From NCBI GenBank assembly GCA_934700415.1, contig CAKUXN010000005.1:1-21222 (forward strand): a DNA stretch of 21,222 bases. Direction: 5' to 3'. This stretch comes from an uncultured Candidatus Saccharibacteria bacterium (GTDB taxonomy: Bacteria > Patescibacteriota > Saccharimonadia > Saccharimonadales > Saccharimonadaceae). The notes beneath the pieces were generated by a model that made no database searches, was not told the DNA's origin, and saw only the letters and a program-made list of their open reading frames with translations. The translations under genes and the position numbers were made by a program. Below are positions 6,930-14,538 of this stretch, piece after piece. How positions within the stretch are numbered: the first letter of the stretch is position 1; each line of letters starts with the position of its first letter.

Positions 6930-7487
6930 ATGTACGGACCTACAGATCTAAAGAAAAATACTCTCATCACTTTAGACGGCCAGCCGTATAAGGTGGTAGA
7001 ATACTCACAAAAAGTCATGGGACGTGGCGGTTCAATTGTTAACGTCAAGGTAAAAAATTTGATCACCGGCGCTTTGCTCCCTAAGACTTTCAAGGGCCAA
7101 GAGAAAATTGAGCCAGCCGAAGTCACTACTCGCAAAGTACAATATCTTTATCGGGATGATGAAAAATTTTATTTCATGGATCCAGAAAGTTTTGAACAAT
7201 ACGAGCTCAGTGCCGACATGGTCGGTGACATGAAAGATTTCATGAAAGATGGCGATGAAATGGAAATCCAATTCTATAATGGCACTCCAATCAACCTCGT
7301 CTTGCCAAAGAATCTCTGGCTTGCTGTCACTTATACCGAAAGCGTGGTAAAAGGCGACACCACCAGCGCCGTCATGAAAGACGCTACCTTGGAAACTGGC
7401 GTAGTAGTCAAAGTACCAGCTTTCATCAAGCAAGGCGACGTCGTCTCAATTGACACTGATACTTACGAATACCGCGGGAGAAAATAG
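6930..7487 (+). CDS. efp: Elongation factor P with arginine at the tip
   Basis: EF-P rescues ribosomes stalled at polyproline by reaching into the peptidyl-transferase centre with a loop in domain I. The 185-residue protein has all three domains: a KOW-like start (TDLKKNTLITLDGQPYKVVE), two OB domains, and the C-terminal DTDTYEYRGR signature. The tip loop is VMGRGGS with Arg32 where E. coli has Lys34 in PGKGQ. In known systems an Arg32 tip is rhamnosylated by EarP; whether that enzyme exists here cannot be seen. SD GGAG is 7 bases before the start. It sits at the end of the ribosomal operon, with the methyltransferase gene starting at the next base after its stop. Confidence 0.95.
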   Translation: MYGPTDLKKNTLITLDGQPYKVVEYSQKVMGRGGSIVNVKVKNLITGALLPKTFKGQEKIEPAEVTTRKVQYLYRDDEKFYFMDPESFEQYELSADMVGDMKDFMKDGDEMEIQFYNGTPINLVLPKNLWLAVTYTESVVKGDTTSAVMKDATLETGVVVKVPAFIKQGDVVSIDTDTYEYRGRK

Positions 7488-8159
7488 ATGGTAACACGGA
7501 CGGGTGACGGAGCTTGGGGGACCCCCAGCCGAGCCTTCGCGAGGATGGGGGAAAATGCGATGGCAGGACCCGTCCGGGGCTATCTTAAACTCTCTGCCGC
7601 GGCTGAAGCTTTTAGTTCCAGTTTTCGTGGCAAGACGGTACTAGATATTGGTTCATCTACTGGCGGTTTCACTGAATACGCATTAAACCATGGTGCCAAA
7701 AAAGTCATCGCAGTAGAGAAGGGCAGTCATCAAATGAAAGCCCCTCTCCGCTTCGATCCCCGCATCGATCTCCATGAAAAAACCGACATCTTTGATGTGA
7801 GTGTGCAAAACAATATCGCAGAGAATCACAAAACAAAAGTAACCTTATCTTGTGTACCAGATATTATTGTGGCTGATGTTTCTTTCATTAGCCTAACCAA
7901 AATATTAAAACACGTTAAGAACCATCTAGCAGGGAAACACACCGAGTTTCTTGTGATGCTAAAGCCTCAATTTGAAGCCGCTCCGTTTCAGCTAAAAAAT
8001 GGTGTCGTAAAAAACGAAACTATTCGCCGCACCATCATTAAAAATTTTGAACAATGGCTAAAACAAAACAAATTCCTCATCGTCAAAAAACACGACAACG
8101 AACTTCACGGCAAAACTGGCAATATTGAAAGATTTTATTATTTAATTCTTGCAAAATAA
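7488..8159 (+). CDS. TlyA-like rRNA 2'-O-methyltransferase lacking the S4 domain
   Basis: TlyA-family proteins transfer a methyl group from SAM to ribose 2'-OH in 16S/23S rRNA. The 223-residue product has the Rossmann (FtsJ/RrmJ-like) domain: RGYLKLSAAAEAF (replacing the family's SRGGxKL), VLDIGSSTGGFTEYAL (SAM-binding motif I), VIAVEKGSHQ, PDIIVADVSFISL (motif IV region), FLVMLKPQFEA and GVVKN. The usual N-terminal S4 RNA-binding domain of about 60 residues is absent. Instead roughly 26 codons come from a repeat element (7498-7575, 78 bp, frame-preserving). The start ATG 7488 directly follows the efp stop, with GGGAG (7476-7480) 7 bases upstream. Later ATGs at 7545 and 7560 are alternatives, also inside the repeat. 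Activity without S4 is uncertain. Confidence 0.75.
   Translation: MVTRTGDGAWGTPSRAFARMGENAMAGPVRGYLKLSAAAEAFSSSFRGKTVLDIGSSTGGFTEYALNHGAKKVIAVEKGSHQMKAPLRFDPRIDLHEKTDIFDVSVQNNIAENHKTKVTLSCVPDIIVADVSFISLTKILKHVKNHLAGKHTEFLVMLKPQFEAAPFQLKNGVVKNETIRRTIIKNFEQWLKQNKFLIVKKHDNELHGKTGNIERFYYLILAK
7498..7575. repeat. Repeat element copy 2 (GGACGGGT...ACCCGTCC), inside the start of the tlyA-like gene
   Basis: Its ends GGACGGGT (7498-7505) and ACCCGTCC (7568-7575) are an 8-bp inverted repeat. The left end GACGGGTGACGG and right end GGCAGGACCCGTC are identical to copy 1 at 4551-4600. The middle differs and contains a second complementary pair, TGGGGG/CCCCCA (7515-7526). At 78 bp it keeps the reading frame open and is GC-richer than the genes around it. 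Confidence 0.7.
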
Positions 8160-8177
8160 AAAGTTTAAGCTTATAAT
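8149..8177 (+). promoter_or_regulatory. Promoter of the pilM-N-O-B operon (leaderless type)
   Basis: TTGCAA (8149-8154), a 17-base spacer, and TATAAT (8172-8177). The pilM ATG at 8184 begins after 6 bases. The -35 overlaps the last codons of the tlyA-like gene. Confidence 0.75.
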
Positions 8178-8183
8178 AGACGC

Positions 8184-9230
8184 ATGAATCTATTACATGG
8201 CGTGGGCGATTTCTTCTCCCTTGATATAGGGACAAATTCAGTGCGCGTCGTACAATTATCGGGCAGTAGCCAACGCGGCTGGGCTTTGCAAAAGTTCGCC
8301 TATGTTCCGATTGACCAAAAATTAACTGCTGACGAATCCGATCTTGGTCGCAAACGTCTTGGCGAGGCAATTATGGGTGCCGTCAATCAGGCCGGCATTA
8401 AGACCAAAAATATTGCCATTGGCCTTCCCGCTAGCCACACCTTCACTTCAATTGTAGAAACCGATACTTTACCCGAAAAAGAATTAGCCAAAGCCTTCCG
8501 CTACGAAATTGATAAATACGTTCCAATGGCTATGAGTGATGCTAAGGCTGATTATGTTGTGCTCGGCCCCAGCCCTAATGATCCCGCCAAGACTGAAGTC
8601 CTAGTTTCTTCTGTTTCCAAAGAATACGCCGAAACCACAATGGAAATTATCGAAAAAACTGGCCTTAATATTATTGCTATGGAGCCAGAGCCTCTTGCCA
8701 TGGCAAGAGCCCTCGCCATTCCTGGCGCGATGGATGCCACTATGGTCGTTGACTTTGGTCATAAATCCACCGATCTAGTGATTGTATATAAGAATCAGCC
8801 TCGTCTTGTACGTTCTATCCCAGGTGGGTTTAGTAGTTTCGTTAGCACTCTAGCTGGTGGTTTGGACGTTCGCGAAGACCAAGCTAGTCAATTTATCCTC
8901 AAATTCGGTCTCGCTGAAGATAAAATCGAAGGTCAAGTTTTCAAAATCCTTGGCAGCGCCCTTGGAAGTTATGCCTCTGAGCTTACCAAATCCGTCCGTT
9001 TCTTCCAGACTAAATACTTAAATGGTAAAGTTGGAGGTATTGTATTATCAGGCTACGCTAGCCGCATTCCGCTATTTGCCGAATACATTGAAGCGCGTAC
9101 TAATGTTCCGACTATGAAAGGTAATCCATGGCAATCTGTCCGCACTACAGCCGAGCAACAGCGCACTTTAGCGCCAGTTGCTAGCGAATTTGCAGTAGTA
9201 ATTGGCTTATCGGAAAGGAGCAACGACTAA
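8184..9230 (+). CDS. pilM: Type IV pilus assembly ATPase-like protein PilM
   Basis: PilM is an actin-like cytoplasmic protein that binds the PilN N-terminus and links the alignment complex to the motors. The 348-residue protein has the nucleotide-fold signatures SLDIGTNSVRVVQLSG (about residues 12-27), MVVDFGHKSTDLVIVYKN (about 187-204) and GGIVLSGYASRIPLFAEYI (about 285-303), at the usual PilM length. The start directly behind the -10 box implies a leaderless message. Its stop overlaps the next gene's start by one base (TAATG), and the next gene opens with the PilN-type INLVP motif that PilM recognises. Confidence 0.9.
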   Translation: MNLLHGVGDFFSLDIGTNSVRVVQLSGSSQRGWALQKFAYVPIDQKLTADESDLGRKRLGEAIMGAVNQAGIKTKNIAIGLPASHTFTSIVETDTLPEKELAKAFRYEIDKYVPMAMSDAKADYVVLGPSPNDPAKTEVLVSSVSKEYAETTMEIIEKTGLNIIAMEPEPLAMARALAIPGAMDATMVVDFGHKSTDLVIVYKNQPRLVRSIPGGFSSFVSTLAGGLDVREDQASQFILKFGLAEDKIEGQVFKILGSALGSYASELTKSVRFFQTKYLNGKVGGIVLSGYASRIPLFAEYIEARTNVPTMKGNPWQSVRTTAEQQRTLAPVASEFAVVIGLSERSND

Positions 9231-10414
9231 TGGCGCGCGAAATCAACCTTGTACCCGACATCAAAGGGGAAATGATTAAAGCCTTAAAGCTCCGCAATTT
9301 AATTTTCTTCCTCTGTATTATAGTAGCTAGCGCAAGCGTCGCTGTAATTTTGTTCTTCGCCACTATCGTTGGCGGGCAAAATGCCGCTATCAGCGGCAAA
9401 CAAAATACGCTCGACATGCTATCAACTAAAATTAACAGTTACAGCGATCTCAGCGATTTTCTTACCGTAAAGGATCAATTAGGGAGTCTTTCCAACATTG
9501 CCGACAACAAGAGGATTCTTTCCCGAAGTTTTGGTGTTTTGTCAGCTCTTCTTCCTAAAAATGCCGACAGAATCACCATTTCAGAACTTACCGTAGATTT
9601 AGCCGCCGACAACCCGACCCTTTCATTCGACGCACATGCAAACGCCGGCGAAGAGCCATTCTACGATTACCGCGTGCTCGATGCTTTCCAAAAAAGTATG
9701 CCTTACATGCGTTACGACTACGGTGATTATGTTGATAGAAATGGCAACACGATCCCTGCATATTGTATTATTGAATCTGGTAACGACGGTGCCACTTTTT
9801 CTGACCCGTCCAGAGGTTATTATGCTTATTGGCTTATCAACGGTGAAGGATGTAATCCGTCAAAAAATCGAGAACAAAACAATTCCGAATCCGACTCTGG
9901 GTCCGACACAAACTCTAATTCTAATTCTAATTCAAGTAACTATGCCTACGAAGATTACAATGGCCAAAGAGTCGTCCGCATTTGGCGTACTCCACAATTC
10001 AATACTTGGCACAGCACTGAACGCATGAGTCTAGACGGTAAAATCCAGAATGTTGAGCATTTCGACAGTAAGTGTATAAGTTATTTCGGCACCAAAAACG
10101 AAGTTAGCAACGAAGTCACCTGGGCAAGTAGCAACGATTCTTGCCAGTTAGTCACCGATATTCAGATTGCCGATTCGTCTAACGGCCGTGACTCTGCCGA
10201 TGATCTAGTGTTGCGTTTCTCAGCCATGATTTCGATCAATTCCGAGGTTTATGCTTTCAAAAACCATCACGTTCTCGCTATCGGCCCGACTGGGCGTTAC
10301 AATGTCACTGATTCTTATGTCCAAATTCAAAATATGTTCGGCAAACGTGCTACCGACTGTGCCGAAGGCGATACTGCCTGTCAAAACAAAGCTAATGCAA
10401 ATGGAGGGAATTAA
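9230..10414 (+). CDS. pilN: PilN-like type IV pilus protein with a large extracytoplasmic extension
   Basis: The protein begins AREINLVPD, the short cytoplasmic PilM-binding motif of PilN, followed by a membrane segment (about residues 22-46) and a coil/ferredoxin-like region (about 50-140). PilN is usually about 180-210 residues. This one has 394, with an added region holding several cysteines, a low-complexity Ser/Asn/Asp linker (about 217-238, encoded partly by tandem TCTAAT units) and a second folded-looking part (about 240-375) whose DDLVLRFSAMISIN strand may be the displaced end of the PilN core. SD AAAGGAG lies in the end of pilM. The PilN call rests on the N-terminus, topology and position; the extra domain is unrecognised. 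Confidence 0.75.
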   Translation: MAREINLVPDIKGEMIKALKLRNLIFFLCIIVASASVAVILFFATIVGGQNAAISGKQNTLDMLSTKINSYSDLSDFLTVKDQLGSLSNIADNKRILSRSFGVLSALLPKNADRITISELTVDLAADNPTLSFDAHANAGEEPFYDYRVLDAFQKSMPYMRYDYGDYVDRNGNTIPAYCIIESGNDGATFSDPSRGYYAYWLINGEGCNPSKNREQNNSESDSGSDTNSNSNSNSSNYAYEDYNGQRVVRIWRTPQFNTWHSTERMSLDGKIQNVEHFDSKCISYFGTKNEVSNEVTWASSNDSCQLVTDIQIADSSNGRDSADDLVLRFSAMISINSEVYAFKNHHVLAIGPTGRYNVTDSYVQIQNMFGKRATDCAEGDTACQNKANANGGN

Positions 10415-10416
10415 AA

Positions 10417-11286
10417 ATGGCTAAAGAAGTTGCAGTTGGAAAGCGCGCCAAAATTTCACAAGCTCAGCAATATGTGCTTCTGTCCGTTATTGGAGCTTCC
10501 GTCTTCCTGGGCGTCGCAATTTCTCTTGTTTTATATTTTGTTAAAGTTATTTCTTTCAACGCAAACGTTATTGCCGAACAAGAAAAATCTATCGTTTCAT
10601 ATTCAAATGCAATTAGGGATATTGGTATTTGTACACGGCCAAAGGGCACCATCTATAGCGACAAGGAACTAAAGGACTGTAATCCAAGCAATATCGATGT
10701 AAGCTCCATTTCTGGTACTCTTCGTGCCAACATTCTCGAAAACATTGTCGCAAACCAAGCGCTAAACTCTGTTCCGAACGAAGGAAATTCCGAATGCGTC
10801 AATCCCATCAACGGCAAAAACTACACCTATGCAGAAATGATGAACATGTATAACACAGCGGAGAATAACGAGGCTCTAATTATCGCTAGTAGCTTAATTC
10901 GCAACTGTTCAGCTCTCCGCATTATTCCAGACGCATTACCAGCTTTCAGAAACGAAGAAGCCCTGCTCGCCAGCTTGAACAAAATTTTTGACATTTCTGG
11001 TATTCTTCCAGAATCACTCAGTCCAAGCGGTACCTCAGAAGTAGTTTCTTTCGACGAAAAGATTGAAGCTATCTCTGTGCGCTTGTCAGTAGAATCAAAT
11101 ACCGCCAGTACAATTAAATTCCTCGATAATGTCGAACGTTCGATTCGTGATTTTAGTATTAAGAACGCTACTATAGAATGGGGAAGCGACGATACACTTA
11201 TTTTGCAAGCTCGCTCTTCTGCTTTCTATACGTCACCATCCACGTTGGTGGAAACAAAAGTAGTTGTAGAAGGAGATGAAGAATAA
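10417..11286 (+). CDS. pilO: PilO-like type IV pilus inner-membrane protein
   Basis: The 289-residue protein has a short basic cytoplasmic start, one membrane segment (about residues 20-45, VLLSVIGASVFLGVAISLVLYFV) and a long extracytoplasmic part with four to five cysteines. It ends in a ferredoxin-like strand pattern (VVSFDEKIEAISVRLSVESN, IKFLDNVERSIRDFSIKN, TLILQARSSAFYTS) that fits PilO/GspM-like proteins. It follows pilN after 2 bases, with GGAGG in the spacer, and its stop overlaps the next start. It is longer than typical PilO (about 200). Identification is by topology and gene order; sequence similarity is weak. Confidence 0.65.
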   Translation: MAKEVAVGKRAKISQAQQYVLLSVIGASVFLGVAISLVLYFVKVISFNANVIAEQEKSIVSYSNAIRDIGICTRPKGTIYSDKELKDCNPSNIDVSSISGTLRANILENIVANQALNSVPNEGNSECVNPINGKNYTYAEMMNMYNTAENNEALIIASSLIRNCSALRIIPDALPAFRNEEALLASLNKIFDISGILPESLSPSGTSEVVSFDEKIEAISVRLSVESNTASTIKFLDNVERSIRDFSIKNATIEWGSDDTLILQARSSAFYTSPSTLVETKVVVEGDEE

Positions 11287-11669
11287 TGAAAACTGATTTA
11301 GTCACATCAATTGCCGCCGCCATTGTAGGCACGCTAGTTGCTTTCTTTGCTTGTAATTTCATGATTCCGAAAATCGAAGATTATGAAATCAAAACTTTAG
11401 GCTCAGAAACTTCCTATGATTTAGTGGAACCAAACGTCGAAGTTTTCAATTTTCGCGCCATTAATCCTACTGTAGAAGTCTATGTTGGCCATTGCGAAAG
11501 TGGTGACTGTGGTGACAATGTAATTATTGATGTTCCAGAGGACGATGCGGACGATTCTAATTCAGACAACAAAAACGTAACCCCCGAAACTCCAGACGAT
11601 TCAGGTGCTCCAGAAGATCAAACGCAGCCAGGTACTGACGAAAAGGGGCAAAATGGCACTACTGACTAA
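11286..11669 (+). CDS. Small membrane-anchored acidic protein in the pilus operon (unknown, PilP position)
   Basis: I do not recognise the family. The 127-residue product has an N-terminal membrane segment (about residues 5-27, AAAIVGTLVAFFACNFM), then a short domain to about residue 83 with VEVYVGHCESGDCGD (two nearby cysteines that could pair) and a very acidic, Pro/Thr/Asn-rich disordered tail of about 45 residues. It sits between pilO and pilB, where other bacteria keep the lipoprotein PilP, but there is no lipobox and no outer membrane is expected here. Start overlaps the pilO stop by one base with SD GGAG; its 3' end overlaps pilB by 17 bases. Confidence 0.7.
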   Translation: MKTDLVTSIAAAIVGTLVAFFACNFMIPKIEDYEIKTLGSETSYDLVEPNVEVFNFRAINPTVEVYVGHCESGDCGDNVIIDVPEDDADDSNSDNKNVTPETPDDSGAPEDQTQPGTDEKGQNGTTD

Positions 11670-13419
11670 GGAAGCTGAACACAAAATCACTTCGCTTCTT
11701 GTTGCCGAAGGCCTTGCCGACGGTAATTTGGTCAACGCTGTAAATAACGAGCTTTTAAACAGCGATCAATCGGTACTTGCGGAACTAACAAAGCGCGGTG
11801 TTATTAACGAAGATATGGTTTCTCGCGCCACGGCTTTGCTTGTTGGCGTCCCTTATGTTGAGCTCAAAAATATCGTTATTGATCAGGATGTTTTATCCAA
11901 AATTCCGCAGGACGCCCAAATGCGTGTCATGGCCATTCCGCTAGGCGAAAAAGACGGTATACTAAATATTGCCATGGCCGACGTCACCAACGTCCAAGCC
12001 ACCGACTATTTATCTAATCTCATCAATAAGCCAATTCGTGTCTGGATGTCTTCCGAGCGCGGCATTCGTGAAATGATTGAAAACAACCACGGCGACTTTT
12101 CTGGTGTCACCGAAGCCGTACGCGAGACCAACGCCGAAGAAGCTGCAGAGTCTCAGCAAAAGGACGTTAAAACCATTGTTCAAGACTCACCAATTTCAAA
12201 AGCTCTTACTACGATTTTAAGTTATGCTGCCAAGACCAAAGCTTCGGATATTCATATTGAGCCTCTCGAAAGTTCACTCATCATCCGTTGCCGCATTGAT
12301 GGCGTCCTTCGTAAAATCATGGATTTACCAAAGAACGTTGCTCCAGCCCTAGTTTCTCGTATTAAAATCTTGAGTAACCTCAAAATCGACGAGCATCGTA
12401 TCCCACAAGACGGCCAGTTTACTGTATTAGTTGATAACAAAGAAATCGACCTTCGTATTGCTATTTCTCCAGTTACGTGGGGCGAGCAAGTTGTTATTCG
12501 TTTGCTCGATAAGACCGGCATGAACATGCAAGTTGACAAAATGGGCATGTCGGGTCGTGCGCTCCGTGCTGTACTTGAGGGAATTAAGAAACCAAACGGT
12601 ATGATTTTGACTTCAGGTCCGACGGGTTCTGGTAAGTCCACCACTCTTTATGCACTTATCCAGCAAATCAAATCCGAAGCTATCAACATCGTGACTTTGG
12701 AGGATCCAGTCGAGTATAAAATGGACGGCATTAACCAAATCCAAGTCAACGTCGACGCTGGTCTTACCTTTGCTTCCGGTCTTCGTTCAATTCTTCGTCA
12801 AGACCCTGACGTAGTAATGGTCGGTGAGATTCGTGATTCCGAGACCGCTAGCCTAGCCGTGCAGGCCGCACTTACTGGTCATCTTGTCTTTAGTACTCTC
12901 CACACCAACTCCGCCGCAGGTATTTTGCCACGTCTTCTCGATATGGGCATTGAACCATTCCTCCTAGCTTCCACCTTGAACCTTGTTATTGGTCAGCGTC
13001 TTGTACGTCGTATCACTGAAAAACGCGAAACTTACAAGTCTACCGATATCGAAACCGAAAGCATCAACAATCTTATTGGCGATTTACTCCCAAAGACCGA
13101 TGCCGATGTTGCTGCCGTCAGTGAAGATCTTGGCTATGCAGGCCTCCCAGTCAAAAACGACAATTATTATATGTTATCTAAAGGTATGGTAACTAAAGAA
13201 ACACCAGGCGGATACAAAGGTCGTGCTGGTCTTTATGAGACCATCAATGTAGATGAAGATATTCAGAAACTAATTATTTCGCACGCTACTTCTGCTGAAA
13301 TTATGCGTCTAGCTAAATCAAAGGGAACTGTCACTATGCGTCAAGATGGCATGCTCAAGGTTCTTTCTGGTATTACCACAATGGAAGAAGTTAACCGTGT
13401 TGCAAGTGATTTAACATAA
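11653..13419 (+). CDS. pilB: Type IV pilus extension ATPase PilB
   Basis: PilB is the hexameric cytoplasmic motor that adds pilins during extension. The 588-residue protein has an MshEN-like N-terminal region (about 1-150, PYVELKNIVIDQDVLSKIP), the N2 domain with ASDIHIEP and RCRIDGVLR, Walker A GPTGSGKSTTLY (about 321-332), an Asp box with TLEDPVEYKMDGINQIQV, Walker B DPDVVMVGEIRD (about 383-394) and a His box LTGHLVFSTLHTN. The tetracysteine zinc motif usual near the C-terminal third of PilB/GspE is missing; the corresponding stretch (about 450-520) has no cysteine. The start is ATG 11653, 6 bases after an AGGGG-type SD and inside the preceding gene; an earlier in-frame ATG at 11605 has no SD. 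Confidence 0.9.
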   Translation: MALLTKEAEHKITSLLVAEGLADGNLVNAVNNELLNSDQSVLAELTKRGVINEDMVSRATALLVGVPYVELKNIVIDQDVLSKIPQDAQMRVMAIPLGEKDGILNIAMADVTNVQATDYLSNLINKPIRVWMSSERGIREMIENNHGDFSGVTEAVRETNAEEAAESQQKDVKTIVQDSPISKALTTILSYAAKTKASDIHIEPLESSLIIRCRIDGVLRKIMDLPKNVAPALVSRIKILSNLKIDEHRIPQDGQFTVLVDNKEIDLRIAISPVTWGEQVVIRLLDKTGMNMQVDKMGMSGRALRAVLEGIKKPNGMILTSGPTGSGKSTTLYALIQQIKSEAINIVTLEDPVEYKMDGINQIQVNVDAGLTFASGLRSILRQDPDVVMVGEIRDSETASLAVQAALTGHLVFSTLHTNSAAGILPRLLDMGIEPFLLASTLNLVIGQRLVRRITEKRETYKSTDIETESINNLIGDLLPKTDADVAAVSEDLGYAGLPVKNDNYYMLSKGMVTKETPGGYKGRAGLYETINVDEDIQKLIISHATSAEIMRLAKSKGTVTMRQDGMLKVLSGITTMEEVNRVASDLT

Positions 13420-13425
13420 AGTATA

Positions 13426-13434
13426 TGGTATAAT
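13426..13434 (+). promoter_or_regulatory. Extended -10 promoter of pilT (leaderless type)
   Basis: TGG-TATAAT (hexamer 13429-13434), with the pilT ATG at 13441 after 6 bases. No good -35 at 17 bases. It lies in the 21-base gap between pilB and pilT. Confidence 0.7.
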
Positions 13435-13440
13435 AAAACT

Positions 13441-14535
13441 ATGGAAAATAGTGGGCAACAAGTACAATCAGTAGTTCAACCAAAAATCGAGAATCTTCTC
13501 GAAGAATGTGTTCGCCGCAAAGCTTCAGATTTGCATATTCAATATGGGCTCCCTCCGATTCTTCGCGTGGACGGCACTCTTGTTCCAATCGGTAATTTGC
13601 CAGCCCTAAATGAGGAAATGTTAAAACAGCTTATCTTCACCACTCTCGATGAAGACCAGCAGAGGATTTATTTAAAAGACAAAGAGTTCGATTATTCTTT
13701 CGCTTTTGGCGACATCGCTCGTTTCCGTGTCAATGCTTTTCACGAACGTGGCAAAATGGCTGCTGCTTTCCGTCTTATTCCTAATCAAATCAAATCCATC
13801 AACGATTTGGGCATGCCCGCCATTGTTGAAAAATTTGCCGATTATCCACGCGGCCTCGTACTAGTTACTGGCCCTACTGGCTCTGGTAAATCCACTACGC
13901 TTGCTGCCTTAATCGACAAAATTAACAAAGAAAAATCTAAACACATTATTACTATTGAAGATCCTATCGAATTCACTCATAAGTCCGAGCGCTCAATCAT
14001 CGTCCAGCGCGAAGTTCATTATGATACATTTAGCTTTGCAGCCGCTCTTCGTAGCGCACTCCGTGAAGACCCAGACGTAGTGCTTATCGGCGAGATGCGC
14101 GACCTTGAAACTATTCAAGCTGCCATTACGATTGCCGAGACCGGCCACCTTGTATTCGCCACACTTCACACCAATTCCGCCGCCCAGTCCATTGACCGTA
14201 TGATTGACGTTTTCCCATCTCATCAACAGCCACAGGTTCGTTCTCAGCTCGCCAATATGTTGATGGCTATCTGTTCGCAACGTCTCGTGCCAGCTTTAGG
14301 CGGCGGTCGTGTTGTTGCGGCCGAAATTATGATTGCCAATCCTGCCGTGCGCGCACTTATTCGTGACGGTAAAACTTTCCAGCTCGATACTGCTATCCAG
14401 ACGGGTGCTTCCGAAGGTATGCAGACCATGGATCGTACGCTCGCCAAACTCGTTCAGACTGGAGTTATTTCTTACGATGCAGCTTGCGAGTATGCCGTTG
14501 ATTTGAACGAACTTAATCGGTTAGTAAGAGGATAG
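13441..14535 (+). CDS. pilT: Type IV pilus retraction ATPase PilT
   Basis: PilT depolymerises the pilus and powers retraction and twitching. The 364-residue protein shows the PilT hallmarks: ASDLHIQYGLPPILRVDG (about 19-36), Walker A TGPTGSGKSTTLAALID (about 142-158), IITIEDPIEF, Walker B DPDVVLIGEMRDLETI (about 210-225), the His box TGHLVFATLHTNSAAQSIDRMIDVFP, and QVRSQLANMLMAICSQRL. The AIRNLIRE-type motif of E. coli/Pseudomonas PilT appears as NPAVRALIRDGK. Its own leaderless promoter could uncouple retraction from extension. pilC follows after 3 bases. Confidence 0.95.
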   Translation: MENSGQQVQSVVQPKIENLLEECVRRKASDLHIQYGLPPILRVDGTLVPIGNLPALNEEMLKQLIFTTLDEDQQRIYLKDKEFDYSFAFGDIARFRVNAFHERGKMAAAFRLIPNQIKSINDLGMPAIVEKFADYPRGLVLVTGPTGSGKSTTLAALIDKINKEKSKHIITIEDPIEFTHKSERSIIVQREVHYDTFSFAAALRSALREDPDVVLIGEMRDLETIQAAITIAETGHLVFATLHTNSAAQSIDRMIDVFPSHQQPQVRSQLANMLMAICSQRLVPALGGGRVVAAEIMIANPAVRALIRDGKTFQLDTAIQTGASEGMQTMDRTLAKLVQTGVISYDAACEYAVDLNELNRLVRG

Positions 14536-14538
14536 GGC

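Noticed and set aside
12615..12625. GACGGGT-like matches within pilB, and similar ones at 14401 and 9806, as further repeat copies
   Set aside because: They match only 6-7 bases, lie in conserved codons (for example the Walker A loop) and lack the other end of the element.
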